NCBI RefSeq assembly: GCF_910592395.1
Contig: NC_088315.1
Coordinates: 5,022,501-5,086,500 of the forward strand
DNA: 64,000 nucleotides
Origin: Lineus longissimus
Taxonomy: Eukaryota; Nemertea; Pilidiophora; Heteronemertea; Lineidae
Direction: 5' to 3'
The notes beneath the pieces were generated by a model, which searched no databases, was not told where the DNA came from, and saw only the letters and a program-made list of their open reading frames with translations. Positions 41,901-56,900 of the stretch are shown one piece after another. Position numbers and translations under genes: made by a program. Numbering within the stretch: position 1 is the first letter of the stretch; each line of letters opens with the position of its first letter.

Positions 41901-44900
41901 AGCAAAACTTAAAACTATACCGTAACCACCTCATTTCATTGGCCTGTATAAGGGAAAGCTATATGTATACCATTTGGCTCAACGAGGTGTGTTGCCCACC
42001 CTGCACCAAAGACGAAGGGGAAGGTATTAGTGCCAAAAATTGGCTAATTGTAAATGACAGCCCATTTAGTTTGTTAAATCCCTCAAAACTCCAAATCCCA
42101 TATTATTCTGAATTCCAGCTTCTTCTGAAGTTTAGTTCAATAAAAATGTAGGTGACACTAGTATACAGTCATATCATTCTTTACTCAATAAAGCATTTGA
42201 CCAAATATCCATGATTTTGAAAGTTGTTCCAAGGGTACAATGTTGGCAATACTATGTAAAATCTTCCTATAGGCTATCTACTCAATATCATCACCAAAAC
42301 TGCTCAAAATATGATCAGCGTGACAATAATGTATAGCCGTAACTCAACTCAATCAATGACAAAAATTCGATTCCGCACTCCTCCAAGTGTGAATTTGAAA
42401 TGGAGTATTTGATGTGACAGCCTCAAAACCGCAATAAAATTTGCGGTAAATTTGTCAAGCGACTCATACACGATTCCTCTTGGTGCAGAAAATTAGATCT
42501 GTCCACTTCAAAGCATTGCCCGTTGGGACCCTCATAACTGACTTACACGCACGGTAAAGGAATATTAAAAATATTAAAAGTGTCTCTACCCGAGTTCACA
42601 CGGCTGGTCACAAAGGCATTGAAGTGCACGGTGGAAAGCCATTCGCCAGATTTGATTTTCAAATTCGCTGGGCAAATTTTCCGACTTCAAGCCTTTGCGA
42701 AACACGATTATCAGATTTGATATGAATACCATTTCAATTTTCGAGCTCCCTCATGTATCCGCGTCTCAGAGGTGAGAATATTCATGCACTGGCAACCGGC
42801 AGTGCCTAAAATGTGGTTTTTAAATTGCATAATGATCTGCTGGAAATATTTGATTTTCGTAGCGAGATAACTACATAATTAGATAATTTCATACCGAGTG
42901 AATATCATATAATGGAACGAGAATGTGATAAGCCGCAAATTTGTGATTAATTTTTTCACAACGACACCTGTGAAATAAATGTTGACGATTCGAGATAAAT
43001 TTTTTTTTGTGGATTAATGTCTAAGTTATGATACACTGTAAACTGTGAAACGTTCGTGAAGCAAAAAGTTGGCGAGTTAAGTGAAGGGTTTCTTTTCCAC
43101 TGTGAGCTAGAAGACTATAAATTTTCCTTTTCTTGACAGACCCAGTTGCCCTAAACATTTGAAATGATGCATCTCAATTGGCAATAATTTCATCATTGTT
43201 ATCTTCAAGTTCACAGAAACAGAATTGATGAGCACTTGCTGAACCTCATTTTTTGCGAAAAAACGCTGCTGGTTCGTTTGGCTTGTAATGACAGGGGACG
43301 GATGGAGTCTGAATTGTCAGAGGATACTGGAATGTCCGGAGTTATTTCGAGATGTTTTCAAACCACTTGCCCGGGGTGTAACTTTTTGATGATTGCTGGT
43401 TCCAAAACACAATCAGATGGTCCACTGGTGTGATGAGTGTTTATCGGAACGCCAGACTTTATAATGGCGGCATCAGAGGACGAGGATTCACTCGGCTGGC
43501 CGCAGGGGGGACGGCACGTCAAATGATGATATTATGTCCCCAACAACGTTTCGTTTGTCTCGCAATCGGTGTCACTCGCTGCATACATGATTACGCCGGT
43601 TGAGCAAATGCGTCCGGACAATCGGACAATACCCAGCATCCTATCAGGAGTCCTGTCGAAAATGAACGTCTTGAAAATCACGGCATTTTACGACCTTTGA
43701 CCTGGTTCTTAACTACGAGGGACGATCTATGTCCAAATTTGATAAAAGGAGACAAAAATTGTTCGTGATATCTATTCGATCTTGTCGGTCTTTTGTGGCG
43801 TGTATTAAATCTCACCAGAATTTTTGTTTATCTTTTAAACGGCACCGTTCTAGCGGAAGAATCGCAATGATATGGCGCATCATCCAAAACATTATATAAA
43901 TGGTGTGGCGTCATTATAGAAGGCTAAAACATGCGGGTCAACTCGGCGTAATTACCGACACCGCTAGCCCACGGCGTTGTCTTGTTGTGGGAGATTTTTT
44001 CACCCATGTGACAAGTTTCTTGCCAATAATTGGCTACGTTTTTAACGTGGTGTACAGAATGGCGTTTCGGTCATTATCAGCTTAAAGAGGAAGTTCAAAC
44101 CCGTCAAAGTTTGCCGACAAATTTCTCATTCTTCGTGCATTTGTTCCCTGAGACGTCATAGCCCCACTCGAAGCTAATTTTGACAGAAAAATTATCGGTA
44201 TTGTGCACAATGTCTTCCTGCTCTTTGATTAGGCGATCTTGAACCTTAGATTTTCGGTTATGTGATAGTTCTCATCGTGTGTTTGTGTCCGGGGTTGCGC
44301 GCTCTCCGTGTAGGCCAACATCTGGCAAATTGATGATTATTCGGTTTCCGCAATCCGAACTCTGATTTCTAACAGTTTCTTCTCTGGTTTATTTTGCGCA
44401 GACTTGGCTGGAAATAGTTTGGTGAAATGGTCACGAAAAATATTTGAAGGGCTGTGATCTGTGTGAGTGAATGCTATTCACTTTGAAATTCAGAAGAATT
44501 TCTAAAGTATAAATGGCAATCATGGCCAAGTTAACTTACCTTAAAAATGATCTACCCTAAACAGTATAGCTTTAGACACATTTGAATACTTAGTTCATTT
44601 CCACGTTGAGAAATTACCAAACTCTACTTTGCAACTTGGAAGAAAGAAAATGAAATTTGAACTAACATTTAAGTCCACTTTATATCAGACTTAAAATGGT
44701 TAAACAGTTAGCGAAGTCTTACCCAATCCTATCAACTGTTGTTTGCTTTAAAAGTGTCCGTCAAACTGTCTAAACTGACTGCCCGGCAATCATGGGGGGT
44801 CACGGACAATCATGATCCTAATATGACATCCGAAAATTCTCCGTCTACATCCAAACAGTTATGTCAATCACGCCAGGAATTAATGAACAATCCGTCAGAA

Positions 44901-47900
44901 TTTGCCAGCGTGATTTTGCGAAATTTTTCAACAATCTGACTAACGGAGCGTCCCAGTTTAATATAAAAAGCGGAAGTCCCGAATTGTAACGTTTGTGACG
45001 TTTGACAAGATAACAGTGCGACATCATGGGCGAATGTGCCAGTCAATGTTGGAGGATTCCGGCTGAAAAATCACGGACAAAATTCTCGTAAATGTTCCCG
45101 GAAAGAAGTGAAAGGGTTTTGAGAATTGTGCTATTTGGCTTGAATACCATCATTTAAGGGTCCAGTGCCCTGTCACCAAATGCACAGGGGATGATCCATC
45201 ATGTTTGGGACAGGCTGGGTCAGTCGATTGGCAAGATAGAGCACTGCACTGTCAACTTAGAATCCCACCTCTGTGTCCTGTTGACTTGTAAGGTTTATTA
45301 TACTCTTGTTGTGGGTATGAACCCTCAACCTATGACCTGACATTTTTTTAAATGGTCAAATTTGATAATAAGACCCAATCCCACCACCGACTGATCGCAA
45401 TCAACAAAACTTCTGTCATCTAGTGTGGCTTTTTTCACTTCGGAGGATATTCATCTAATGTTGCAGATATTCATCAAGAAGTACCGCACTCTCAGGATCT
45501 AGGCCAAAACAACTGTGCACACCTGCACGGTGTATGATTAAACAACAATACCATACAAGAATCAATTAGGGAAAAAAATGTATTACAAAATGTATTAGAA
45601 GATGATTCCTGAGATAATCACCGTTATCTTCGCATCTTACAATGACGTCTTGTCTTGATACCGAGAACAATCGAAATGGGGTTGTCATTGTCTCGATCAG
45701 CACAGCTTGGTATATGCATCATACCAAGATAATTATGGCATTTTGGTATAAATGTGCACAAAAACTTTTGACGTTGATTTCTAAAACCAGCTGGGATGAA
45801 GAAATAAACACAGCAATATCGCGGAGAAGCATCAATAAAACATTATCATTAAATGTAACACAGTCTTTATGATACACAAAACCAGTATATAACCAATTGT
45901 TTAAAAACATGTCATTAGTATCATAATACCGATTTTATTTTTTGTCTAATGATATTTTAACATTGGTCCCAAGGTGAGAGGAGAAATAACTAACACAACA
46001 GGTTTCCTTTTGTTTGTAAGGGGAGGCGGAGAGGAGGCATCCCAAGTCCCCTGTAATCATCCCAGGCCATAAAGAAAAAGAAGAAGGTCTTCCATATCTT
46101 TAGCATCAAGACGAGAAAGAACAGAGGACTATTTGTTTTCACTGAAAGAATCCAAATGATGAGACATTTATGAATAATACAACAGGTTCGTTCTGTATTG
46201 GGGGATGAAAAATATGAGGTAGCGAGGACTTCTCCATCATCATCACTGTTGGCCTTCTGGGAGAAGAAAGGACGAGGGGAGTTGATAGCGTGGAAGGACG
46301 ATGGCATGACAATGAGAGGACAGAAAGAAACCAGCCCCACTTCATTTTCTCTGGCTCCATGTAATGAGTGAGGACAACAATAGTTAAAAGACAAAACTAT
46401 CTGTTTTCTCTGAAAGGCCGCTCAAGAAAATCAATCAGCAGGAAGGCTTTGAATTTGATGAACAAGTTGCGTGACAGTGAGGAATATACTGCCAGATTCT
46501 ATGTCTTTTGCTCGATTCGTTGATCTTTGAGTTGTAGGTTGTCCTAACATTGGTGGGAAATATTGAAGATTTGAGTTTTCTTCCTTGTAGTTCAAAATGT
46601 TCAAATTCAAAGAACAATTTTGAAGAAAAGGTGTTGAAAATGCAGTAATTCAAGCCTGCTAGCAGTACAACAGGCTATACAAGAGCAGCAAAGGCGAACA
46701 TAAAAGGCGGGCAATAGGCCTTTGAGTGTATTATACCCACTCAAAAACAAATTAATGGGGGACAAAATTACTAAGGTCTAAACTTCAGGTCAACTAGCCT
46801 TAGGGCATCAGGGGTTGAATTCAAAATAAAAACATCCGCAAATGCCCTGTTGGCACTTTAAACTCTCAAAAGAACTTTTAAACATTCTAGACAAACAAAT
46901 ACATAAAGAAAATTAGATTGTGGCTCCGAACTGGTGTAGGGGGTGAAATATCCCGTCCTCGAGTACAAGAGTATGGTTGTAGCATTGCGCAACCCTACGC
47001 GCATAAAAATACGGACCCTCAAGTGTTATGATGGGGTCCTGATCTCCTTTATTTGTGACAAATCGAACCGAGTTAGATTATGACAGTGCCCTTGTCACAG
47101 ACAGACCTTGTGCTTTTTTTGCCGAGAGCCAAAATTCCATTTTGCTAAATAAAGGGTCTAAACCAATTGGCGCCTCGGCCATTAGTATTTAGTGCACTTT
47201 AAGGTCAGGGGTCTCGCTTCAGGCAAAGTTTGACCAGTGCAGAATTTTTTACCCAAGAATTATACTTCCAATTTTTTTTAACGTTCTCTTTGTCAAAACT
47301 GGGAAATTTCATGATGACCAGTGATAGGGCATCAGACGAGTTTCCCTCAAGATTTCAAATCAAAGAGGAAGAGCTCCTTCCATTTGTAAATACTAGGTAT
47401 GAATGCTCGCCAATTTCTTACTGGTCACTGCCCTGCCATCTGTACATGAAGTTAATAATTATGAAATTCTGACAGCTAAACATTCATACAGAGTGAATAC
47501 TCATTTGACGGCTTTTCTTAATTCTGAATCCATGCCATGTGTGCTCATTCACAAAGGCACATTACGTGAAACTCCGTGGATAATTTGAAGTAGAAATAAA
47601 ACGCCTCATTTAAGAATATAAATGGGTCTGAAAAATTACTGCACAGAACGGTCAAAATCAAAGAAGCAATAATCATTAATTTACCAAAATCAAGGACAGA
47701 GAGAATAGTTGGCCAGAAGATGAAACACCCCCTGGTGGTAATTTGACTGAAAATTAGTTGAACAAAAAGCAACAGAACTTTTACGTACAACATGCTGCCG
47801 TGAAATTATTAAGACTTTACTGAGTTATGCTTTTATTTTTTATACATGCATTGCAGAGCACACTGTTTTCAGTTTGGAAGGTAACTTAAAACGTCTAAGA

Positions 47901-50900
47901 CATCAACAGCAATCTTACAGTAATTGACAAACTATAATACAAATCACAAAAATCCCCACAGATGGATGGATGGAAGGACGGACACCATTTGAATAGCTAT
48001 AGGACAAAGGAACAACTTTTAACTTATGAAATTATCAAAATTAAAATTTCCTGACATGTATATAATTTTGTTCTTTGTGACAGAATATAAGATATTTCCG
48101 AAGGAACTCAATTCAGTCGCTGAAATAAATCAACCGTTATTCAATTCGTCAAATCAGATAGTATGTTCTGAAGGACTTGTGCTGTCACCTGTGCTTTGGT
48201 AGAGGAACTAGATGTTAAAATACTCCATCGGACAGAAGAATGGAGAACGAACTATTGTGTGATACAATATTACAGACATTTTAGGTTTCTTTGAGTATCT
48301 AGATTTATCCAAACAATATCAGTTCGACAAACCAGGTACACGGTTTTGTCTTTGGAGGAGATTAATTCTCTTAGCTTGCAGTAAAAAACTGTGAGGCTTC
48401 TACAAGTATCCTATCTTGACGGCGAGATAGAAGGATTTTCAAAACTACTCTTTGTCTTCTGATGGTGAAGATGCAGGCAAAATAATAAACAAATGAGATT
48501 CAACCAATTAAATTCGATGCAAAACGATCACCAATACCACACAAAAGACGAAGCCCCATAAACCCGGACTTTGATTTCAACCTATAAAACTGCCACGACA
48601 ATTTCATCCCTAATTAGAATCCTAAGAAAATTGACGCTAATTAGCTTAGCTTTTGATTGAACTTTAGGCTGATTAGGAAGTTGACAAAATGACATTGATT
48701 TCTGTCAAATAGGATTAAAGACATTTGCAGCTTATTTGTTGCTGATTATTCTAGTCATGGTAGTTGGATTCTGTGGGAAAATTAAGGTTTTTTATCATTA
48801 TCTTCTTTAACCCCTCCAAGGGCTAGAGGACTGAAAGTTAGAAATAAGGTGCCACATATCGAAACACTGCCGCCAGCCAGAGCTAACAAAATGGCTGTAT
48901 CATGAGACAATGTTGACAAAGTGCTTATTCAAAGTGCTCGGACATCACGCACGCATTGCGACAAAACGCCACTTCTGTTACATCACCATTTCAGGAAATT
49001 CATTCCTCGTATTCAATACTATCATTTACCGCAGGGACAAATAGCCATGAGATCGATCGAGGGCGATTTTGTCCTGGCGAGCCAAGTTTCGCCAACACCT
49101 TTAGAACCAAATGCGACCACATATTGTTCTTTAGATAAACGTACAACTATTTATCTCAAAAGATTTTAATAAAGTACACAGCTTGAGGAAATCAGTAATA
49201 TCGCCGACCACTAAAGCACGAAAATCCCATTCGCGGGACAAAGATCGTCGAAATTCTCTTTCAGTGGAGGTGCCCTTTTTCGAGAAGTTACAAATCACGG
49301 ACAAATCTACAACATCCAGAATATTTAAATGCTTTCTGTTTTGTCACCCGGTTGCAATAACTTGCCAATTTAATTGAAAACTGTGGTGTTTTTGTCCACT
49401 CAAACACAAATAACTATTGTGAAACACTGAGATCACTCAAAATGACCCATTGCAAAGGTGATATTGCGTGTTAGGAGGATTGGTACTAGGCAAGGTGAAA
49501 CATTCAAGTTCTAGCACTAATGAGATTTTCAAATTGTTGGCTATATTGACTGCAACACCAGGGGTTCAAGAAAAAAACTCATATCCTGATGTCGCTTCGA
49601 TATTTTGCTGAATTTTCTTGAAAAATTAATGAAAAAATCATGTTAGGGGCGTACCCAGATATTTTAAATACAAATAATGCAGTTATCAATGGAGTAATTT
49701 ACGCTACTCTAAATCCTCATGTTTTCAGGAGTGTGCAGCAATAACAGAAATATGTACCGACTCAAAATACTGCAACTTGCTTGAAGTCAAGTATCAAGAT
49801 GAAGTACTGTAACCAAATGTCTTCTTTGGAGACTAGCTGGAGCTCTGCGAGAGTTAAAGAATAGGACTAAGATGTTACCAATGTTACCTACATTAGTCTT
49901 GACACTGAAGACGTGGCAGTAGTGTTTCCCTGTGGCCAGGTCCTTGGTGATGTAAGCAAAGAAGTTGAGATGATCCGAATCCTGGCACGCGCAGAAGATG
50001 TTGCCGATTTCATGTTCACAGATCACTTTCTGAAAAGAGAGAAGGAGGAAATCGACATTCGAGATTGTCACACACCAGTTGTGACACTCGAGCTTCGAGG
50101 GACACATAGTGACAAGATGACCACTCAGTCTTGAATTTGAAATGACGGGACCGACAAGTAGATGATTTTGACAATGGTTGTAGGTGACAGAGGAAGACTA
50201 TATCAACCTCAAACCCAGCATCAGAAGCTTTAGAAAGAAGCCATGTTCACTCAAAAATGTTATTGACCCTAAAATATCAAAAGGCAAGGTGGAGCTGGCT
50301 CCTAAAAGTCTTGGGGGAAGGGCAACAGGGACATGGAATTCAAACACGAAAGCAGTGTACGGAATTCCTCCTCTACTTCAGTTTGGAAGTTATACAGACA
50401 TGAGAGTCAGCGCAGCATCTACTAATAGAGTCATTATTGTAAACATCTTCCGCATGTTTTCAAGATAATGACACAAAATGGCCCAGGGGACAGAGATCTC
50501 TAACCGTGGTGATGGGAGATCATGAAAACTAATGTATTCGAGTGATCCGTCAAAGTCACACAGATAATGCCTATGAAAACGGCATCATTACAAAATGGCC
50601 GCAAGGCTTCGCGACAATCTGTGTTGATCACCTCGGAACACAAGATAAATTATATCGTGAAGATAACGGGAGAAAACGTTGTTATTTCTGACCATCTGCA
50701 AGAACATGGCCCTCACTTCACCATTATTTTCTGTCCGTTTCGTATTGTTATTGCCTAAAGAACTGTAAGTTTGGAAGTGTTCGGCTATCGGCAACCCCCT
50801 CAGGGCACGAGGCATAAACTGTCATATCGAGGTGTTAAAAGATGATAAATCCCGCCACTGAATGCTGCTTGCTGCGATTATTATCGTAACAACGACTAAA

Positions 50901-53900
50901 GATTCATCGCGTTCAATTTGAGAAACGTGAATGATGTTTTTACCCGGTGAAAGAACTCTCTGTGATTTATTACACCCAACAAGATGTGTCCTGGGCAACC
51001 CCCGGGGCAATATGAGACGAAACTGTCAGAATACCACATGATGAATCCCTGTATCTTTATACCTAATTACAAAGAGTTATTTTCCCCTAAATTGGTCCCG
51101 GCATAGAAAATGCCCCGATGAAAAAATGTCTTTACCCTGAACTCAACATGAAGTCAGTTATAGTCTTCACCTGTGGGGTATCACCTGCAGGAGTTGGAGG
51201 CCAACTTGTTGGAGCTTTCAATACGGACGGCCTAGTGATAGCCTTTTGATGCGAGAAGCCATGTTTTTGATTACTGAGGTTCAAAATATAATCCTGGCCA
51301 GTGCACATGGGATCATCCATGACGAGGAAAAGACCCCAGCACAATTGCTGACAAGCAGTTTCAGCTGACACCTAAGAAAGCTTTTCGTAGACAATATTTC
51401 CATCATACGATTTCAACTTGGCTCGGGCAGATACACGGACTTCACCAGATGGTTCGAACTCGTCCAGTCCTTCAATTTCTCCCCCTTGCCCACACAAAAT
51501 CACGGGAGATGCGGTCAGTTAACTTCAGATAGACGCCATTCACAGCCATTTCAACTGGGGCAGATAATTTCAAATTTCTTGCTCATTAAGTGCGGGAAAT
51601 GCGTGTTATTTACGAAAATTGAATTGAGGTCCACTCGGAGGCACGAGAGCAGAAAGTGTGACTAGTTGCACGCTGGTCATTTCAGGCTGATTTTCCATGT
51701 TAGGTGACAATTTCTCATCCTTCATTTACGATGACTGCGATCCTGTATTGTCTGTCTGGTCATCTGAGGCGGTTCCTAATGGCGCCTGTGTTTATGGTCC
51801 AGCTGTTTGGGCGTTAATGACGAGGGAAAACCTCCACCATGATGCCTGACCAGTGGTCAGAGTAAGAGATGGCTGGGCCTCATAATCAATTAACTCGGGT
51901 TCTTAACACGGGAAGCAATGTGCGCTGGACCTGGACTAATTGCGTATACGCTATGATACCTCGCCACAATGAGGCTGGCGCGTAGTTTCTCGTTCTCATT
52001 ACCGATCTCAGTCCGTCATCGTTGATATGAAACTCTGGCGAACGTTCGCTGTCTCTTTCCGTTAATACACCGCCATTTACATCGTTTCTAATCAAATGGT
52101 TTTGACACTTGAGTTAAACAGTGGAATGGGTGCTTTATCTTAGACTGTTGCACTATTGTTGATGCAGCACGCATCTACAAGGAAGGTATCGGACCATTGC
52201 GACTGCTTGGGACATTTTGAAATTTATTTCCACCGAAATATTTCAGTGCCCAAGGCGACGCATAAGTCATGAAATTGTCCAGGACTCGTATCTCGACACT
52301 ACACGCATTAATCATGAACTTTCGCATTAACCGATGACGATTTTCTAAACATGAAATGAGGCATGCTGATCAATGTCCAGGTCATTTCATCAGAAGGCTG
52401 CAGGCCACATGACCATTCTGGTCAGAAATCACAACCTTGCACAAAAATAATCGGCCTAATGAAAAGATTGCTACTTCTAAGAACAACCTATGATCAGTTT
52501 TATGAATTTCAGATTTTTACATGTCATGAATGTCAAAACATTAATTTCATATTCAAAAGTTAATTTAATTTTCCCTGTCTATATCACGGTTACTTGACTC
52601 CACCCAACTGCCTTATTTTCAAACTTAATCTGTTTTCTATTAAACTCGAGTCCTGTTGGATCTTTTATTTTCAATTATTTGGATACAGCAAAATAAAGTT
52701 TGCTTAAAGACAACACATAGCTACACAGACTCTTCAACCTGGGCTCTTACCTTAGTTTTGGCATCGATGAATTTCACCCCTTTGAAGGTAATGGAGAGCA
52801 TTATCATTGGAACTTTGGCAATCTGGTCTGTCGCTTTCTGCAAAAGAGAAGGATCAAGGAAAATTTCCACAACTCTTATCACCCATATCTCAAACCAGAA
52901 CAAAAACATCCCATCTTAACCCTTTGGCCACTGGCCCCCTGGATGTCCTTTGGCTGTGGATACTAGCCCCCTGGTCCAAACTTCGTCAAAAAATAAAAAA
53001 ATGTATTTATTATATCATCATCTAAACCACTGCCATCACTGCATGCTTTCATCATTGTAACTAGCACTAGCTACAACACTATCAAATACCTGTGCTAATA
53101 CCTGATCAGCTGATAGGTTTCTTCTTGTCATTTTGTGGAGATTTACCGCATAAAATGCCGGAAAAATCGGGGCGAGTTTGTGGATAAACTTCCCGAGGAT
53201 GTTCAGGCCATCGGCGATATGAAACACGGCTGCTCCTTGAGCAATATGTGAAGGCAACGGTATAGAGCCAGAGGATGACTTAGAAGTTAATTTTCTTATT
53301 TGTCCTTGAACCAGGACTGAAAAACATTTCCATCTTTCATTTTGAACAGCCTAGGGCCTTTTAAAGTTCACCTATTTTACCCCTCAAGGCAGAAGAGGTC
53401 TAATAATCTCTGTTTAAAAGGTCAATTAGCTGCTTTGCCTCTCAATCATGCAATCTTACTCCTAATTTCCTGTCAGCAAAGTGAACTGTCACTGCCCTAT
53501 TTTCATGGGGTGTTTTTTCGCCCAAGGCTTACGTCCCTTCAGGGGCAAATCAAGATAAGACTGCGATGTTTCCATGAGGTTTCTGTGGAGGGTATGAAAA
53601 CATCCTGTCTCCTCATTCAGACCAAGTTAAATGTTTCTTCTAGGTAATTAAGTTAGATCATTGCTTATGTAATCAGGCCGACCTGTCATTTTGGTGACAG
53701 ATTCTTTAAATAGGTTTTAGTTGATGAAAGATTTAGATTTGTCTGCCATTGGCTTGTTCTGTAGCTTGTAGTTTGTCTAAGATTGATTAATCATGTTCAA
53801 TATTGAGGCATTTTCAACAAGTTTTTTCAAGCCAAGTTGGTTTGAACTAAGGACTATCAGGTTTAAGATCGTTAGTGAGAATAAAGAGGTATTTTTCTGG

Positions 53901-56900
53901 CTGATGTGCTTAGACAGCCATTTCTTATGGTACCATGCAGCACTTATTTTGTAAAAGAGAACTCACTATCAAGGGTTAAAACCAAGAGGTTGAAAATCCC
54001 ACGTGAAAGCAAACCTTGGATGAACTTTTCCATAAACACTAATTAGAAATCAATCCCTCCATTAGAGATTTGAACCTTAATTGCACCACACACAAGTCAT
54101 TCTACGAAGTTTTCACACTTCGATGGCCGATTTTCCCAAATTAATTGCCAAGTCAGGTTCTGTGAACACGCGTCTTTCACTTCACGATCTTCAATGTCGT
54201 CTTTAATCTCGTAAAATGTGTGTGTATTTCATTAGGAGATTGCCTAACTATTGTTATTTAACATTAGGAGGAAACACGATTGTGTGCCACCAATCTTGTC
54301 TGTTACTTCTCCGCGACGTGGAATCTCAAAGTGCGATATTCAACTCTCTACCAGTAGCTTAGCAGGTTGATGTTCTTTGTAATAAGTGACAAAATCCTTG
54401 CATTGTGCCGTCGTCGGGAACGCCAGAAGATGTGGAAAAGTTCAATTGGAAGCACAGCAAAGACAGAATGGGAGTAATCAATTAAGGAGTAATTAAGAAA
54501 TGGGTGGCTTTTTGTACAAATTATTACAGCTGGGGAGTTTTTCTTTGATTTGGGCAATGTATCCCTGATTTGGGGATCACGTTCTGTCATAAGAGTAACA
54601 AAGAAACTGTTTTAGTTGCACCCACCCTTTTTCTGACGAATATTGCAAAAATGTCTTGTCCCGTCTTTGATTGTGAAAACATGTAAGTAACAAGGCACTT
54701 CGCGATGCCCTCTTAACTCAAAGGCAGTTTGATAGAAGTGTCATTGCTTATGACACATGTAGATAAACTGGCTTTATTATTGATATCCCCTTCTCATATT
54801 TTTTCCATGAATGGTACATTGTGTCTCAAAGCTTTCTAGTCAAACGAATAGTTTTTTCATCCGCAAACATGATACCTGATCAACCTTTTTATGTATGACA
54901 ATGCCATTTCTATTGTCAGATATCATATTCAAATATCAAAACCACAGAAATCAGATGAATGTTATTGATATGTTCTGACAAACATATATTCGCAGCTTTT
55001 TTATATTTTCGAAGTTTTTTCTATCATTGTACAAAACCTTTACAAAGCTATAAAATGATTGCTGTTTTGTTATCATTTTTGCCCGACACTTCTTGGGAGT
55101 TACTTGTGATATGTGATCTTACTGTAAGGATAAGGTTTTTGCACACTTTCTCTTTCGTACTTTCTTCCGACAGAAAGAATTCGTTAACACGCCAATACCA
55201 TCACACTGTCGATAACAAAACAACTTTTTTTATGTAGAAAGTTGGAAAAGTTTTGAGACAACAGTTTGTCTGCGAAATCTGCCTGATTTCCTCCTAACAA
55301 TATCAAACATACTTTGACCAAATCTGTTATTATTCTAAAACCGTTTTTATACCGTTTTTCTGATCGCATACTTTCATGAGACATTAGAAACTCTTGCCCA
55401 TCTCCCAAGAAAGGATAACTTTCATATTTCAAGAGGTTTTGTCCTAATCAGTACTCTTTGTTTTTGCCATCCCAAATTCTGTGCAACTTGTTATGTCACG
55501 AGTTAGTTACACGTACATTACTTGCTATTCGGTCAAAAGGACAAATGGACAAAGTTTGGTGGAGCTTTGGAATTACATGTACATCATGAACTAATGCATG
55601 CTGCCACCTGCTAACAGTTGACTGAACTACCAGGCATGGTTTGAATCTTACAGTACATGACATCACAAATTCTAGATAGATCTGTATAACTAAATTTACC
55701 TAAATTCTAGAATACGAAAATAAAGCCAAATAAACAAAATATTTTGAATAAAATGAAATTGATCTGAGAAATGATACCCTTACAAAAATGTTGGTTTTAT
55801 AATAGACTGACAAATTGAATAAAACTGAAGTAAAAACAAGACAGAGCCTGAAGCAATTATACAGTACATATAGAACCAGCAAACCAACAGGCAAGCAAAG
55901 CATTCTGATTACTGCAAACCGCAAAGTTTTCACACACATTTTATTTTCACAAATTTTGGAATAATCTCAATTCGCCAAAACAAAAATTGCTTTTATTTGA
56001 AAAGCCAAAAGAAATTGCGTATTCCACCAAATTTTAGAAGTTTCTTTCCTCTAAAATGTTAACGAATGGCAAAAATTATAAGGCGCGAAAACTTTGCAGC
56101 TGACAGAAGATGTTAATGAGGTACAAACCTGTATTCGTTCCCAGTATCGTTGCTTCAGGAGAGAAGAGGCAGAGCCCACATTAGAACAAGGTGAGGTTTT
56201 TATTTTTTTTATTTGAGAATTTCATCTCTGATTGTCAAGCATGTTACTACACAGGATAGAAACCAGAACAGATGATCATTTATTTACAACCAATTCATGT
56301 TAATACACTATAAAAGAGACTCCACTACCACAAAACTGGTCGGACACCTTCAGTCCACTAGTGTGACATTCAAATTGATCATCACCAAAAGTTAACAAAC
56401 AAGAAGGAATGGAGTTAGCAAATGCATTTCTTGTCAACAACAACCCCAATCAATTTGCAGCTACAGAGGTAGATTCTTGAAGATCGAGAAACTGATTTTC
56501 TGGAATTGGCTTCCGATTTTATGCTCGTGTATGATCATTCCTTCAAGTTTGTGAAAGCAACCCAGTTAGATGAAAAAAATAACCAAGTTAGCTTGTATTA
56601 GACGTCCAGAGCAAGTTGTTATGCTTCATGACACCGGGGGGCAGCACCATCTAGACGTACCTTCATTTTTACTATTGACTCTTTGGTCGAATCAAGACCT
56701 TGCAGATCTCGAATTAGAGTCGAACCTAGGTACTGGAAGAGAAAGGTGATAGGCCAATTAGAACCTGAGAAAGCAGCAAGATGAAGAGCTCAAACGTTTC
56801 ATATGAGGAGGGAGCTGGCCTTTTTACTGTTTGGCAAACCCCAGAGAAGGCAGAAATCTTTTGTACGAGCGGAATCAACAATGGTGCCATCTGTTAGAAG

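Noticed and set aside
45210-45300. Weak tRNA/SINE-like stretch with tagagcac
   Set aside because: Lacks a B box and a foldable cloverleaf.
49913-50134. Open frame on the + strand over the PTB exon
   Set aside because: Antisense shadow of the conserved ANKS1 exon.
53036-53257. 73-codon minus frame in the intron between PTB exons
   Set aside because: Flanking exons join in frame without it, and the translation does not resemble a PTB insert.
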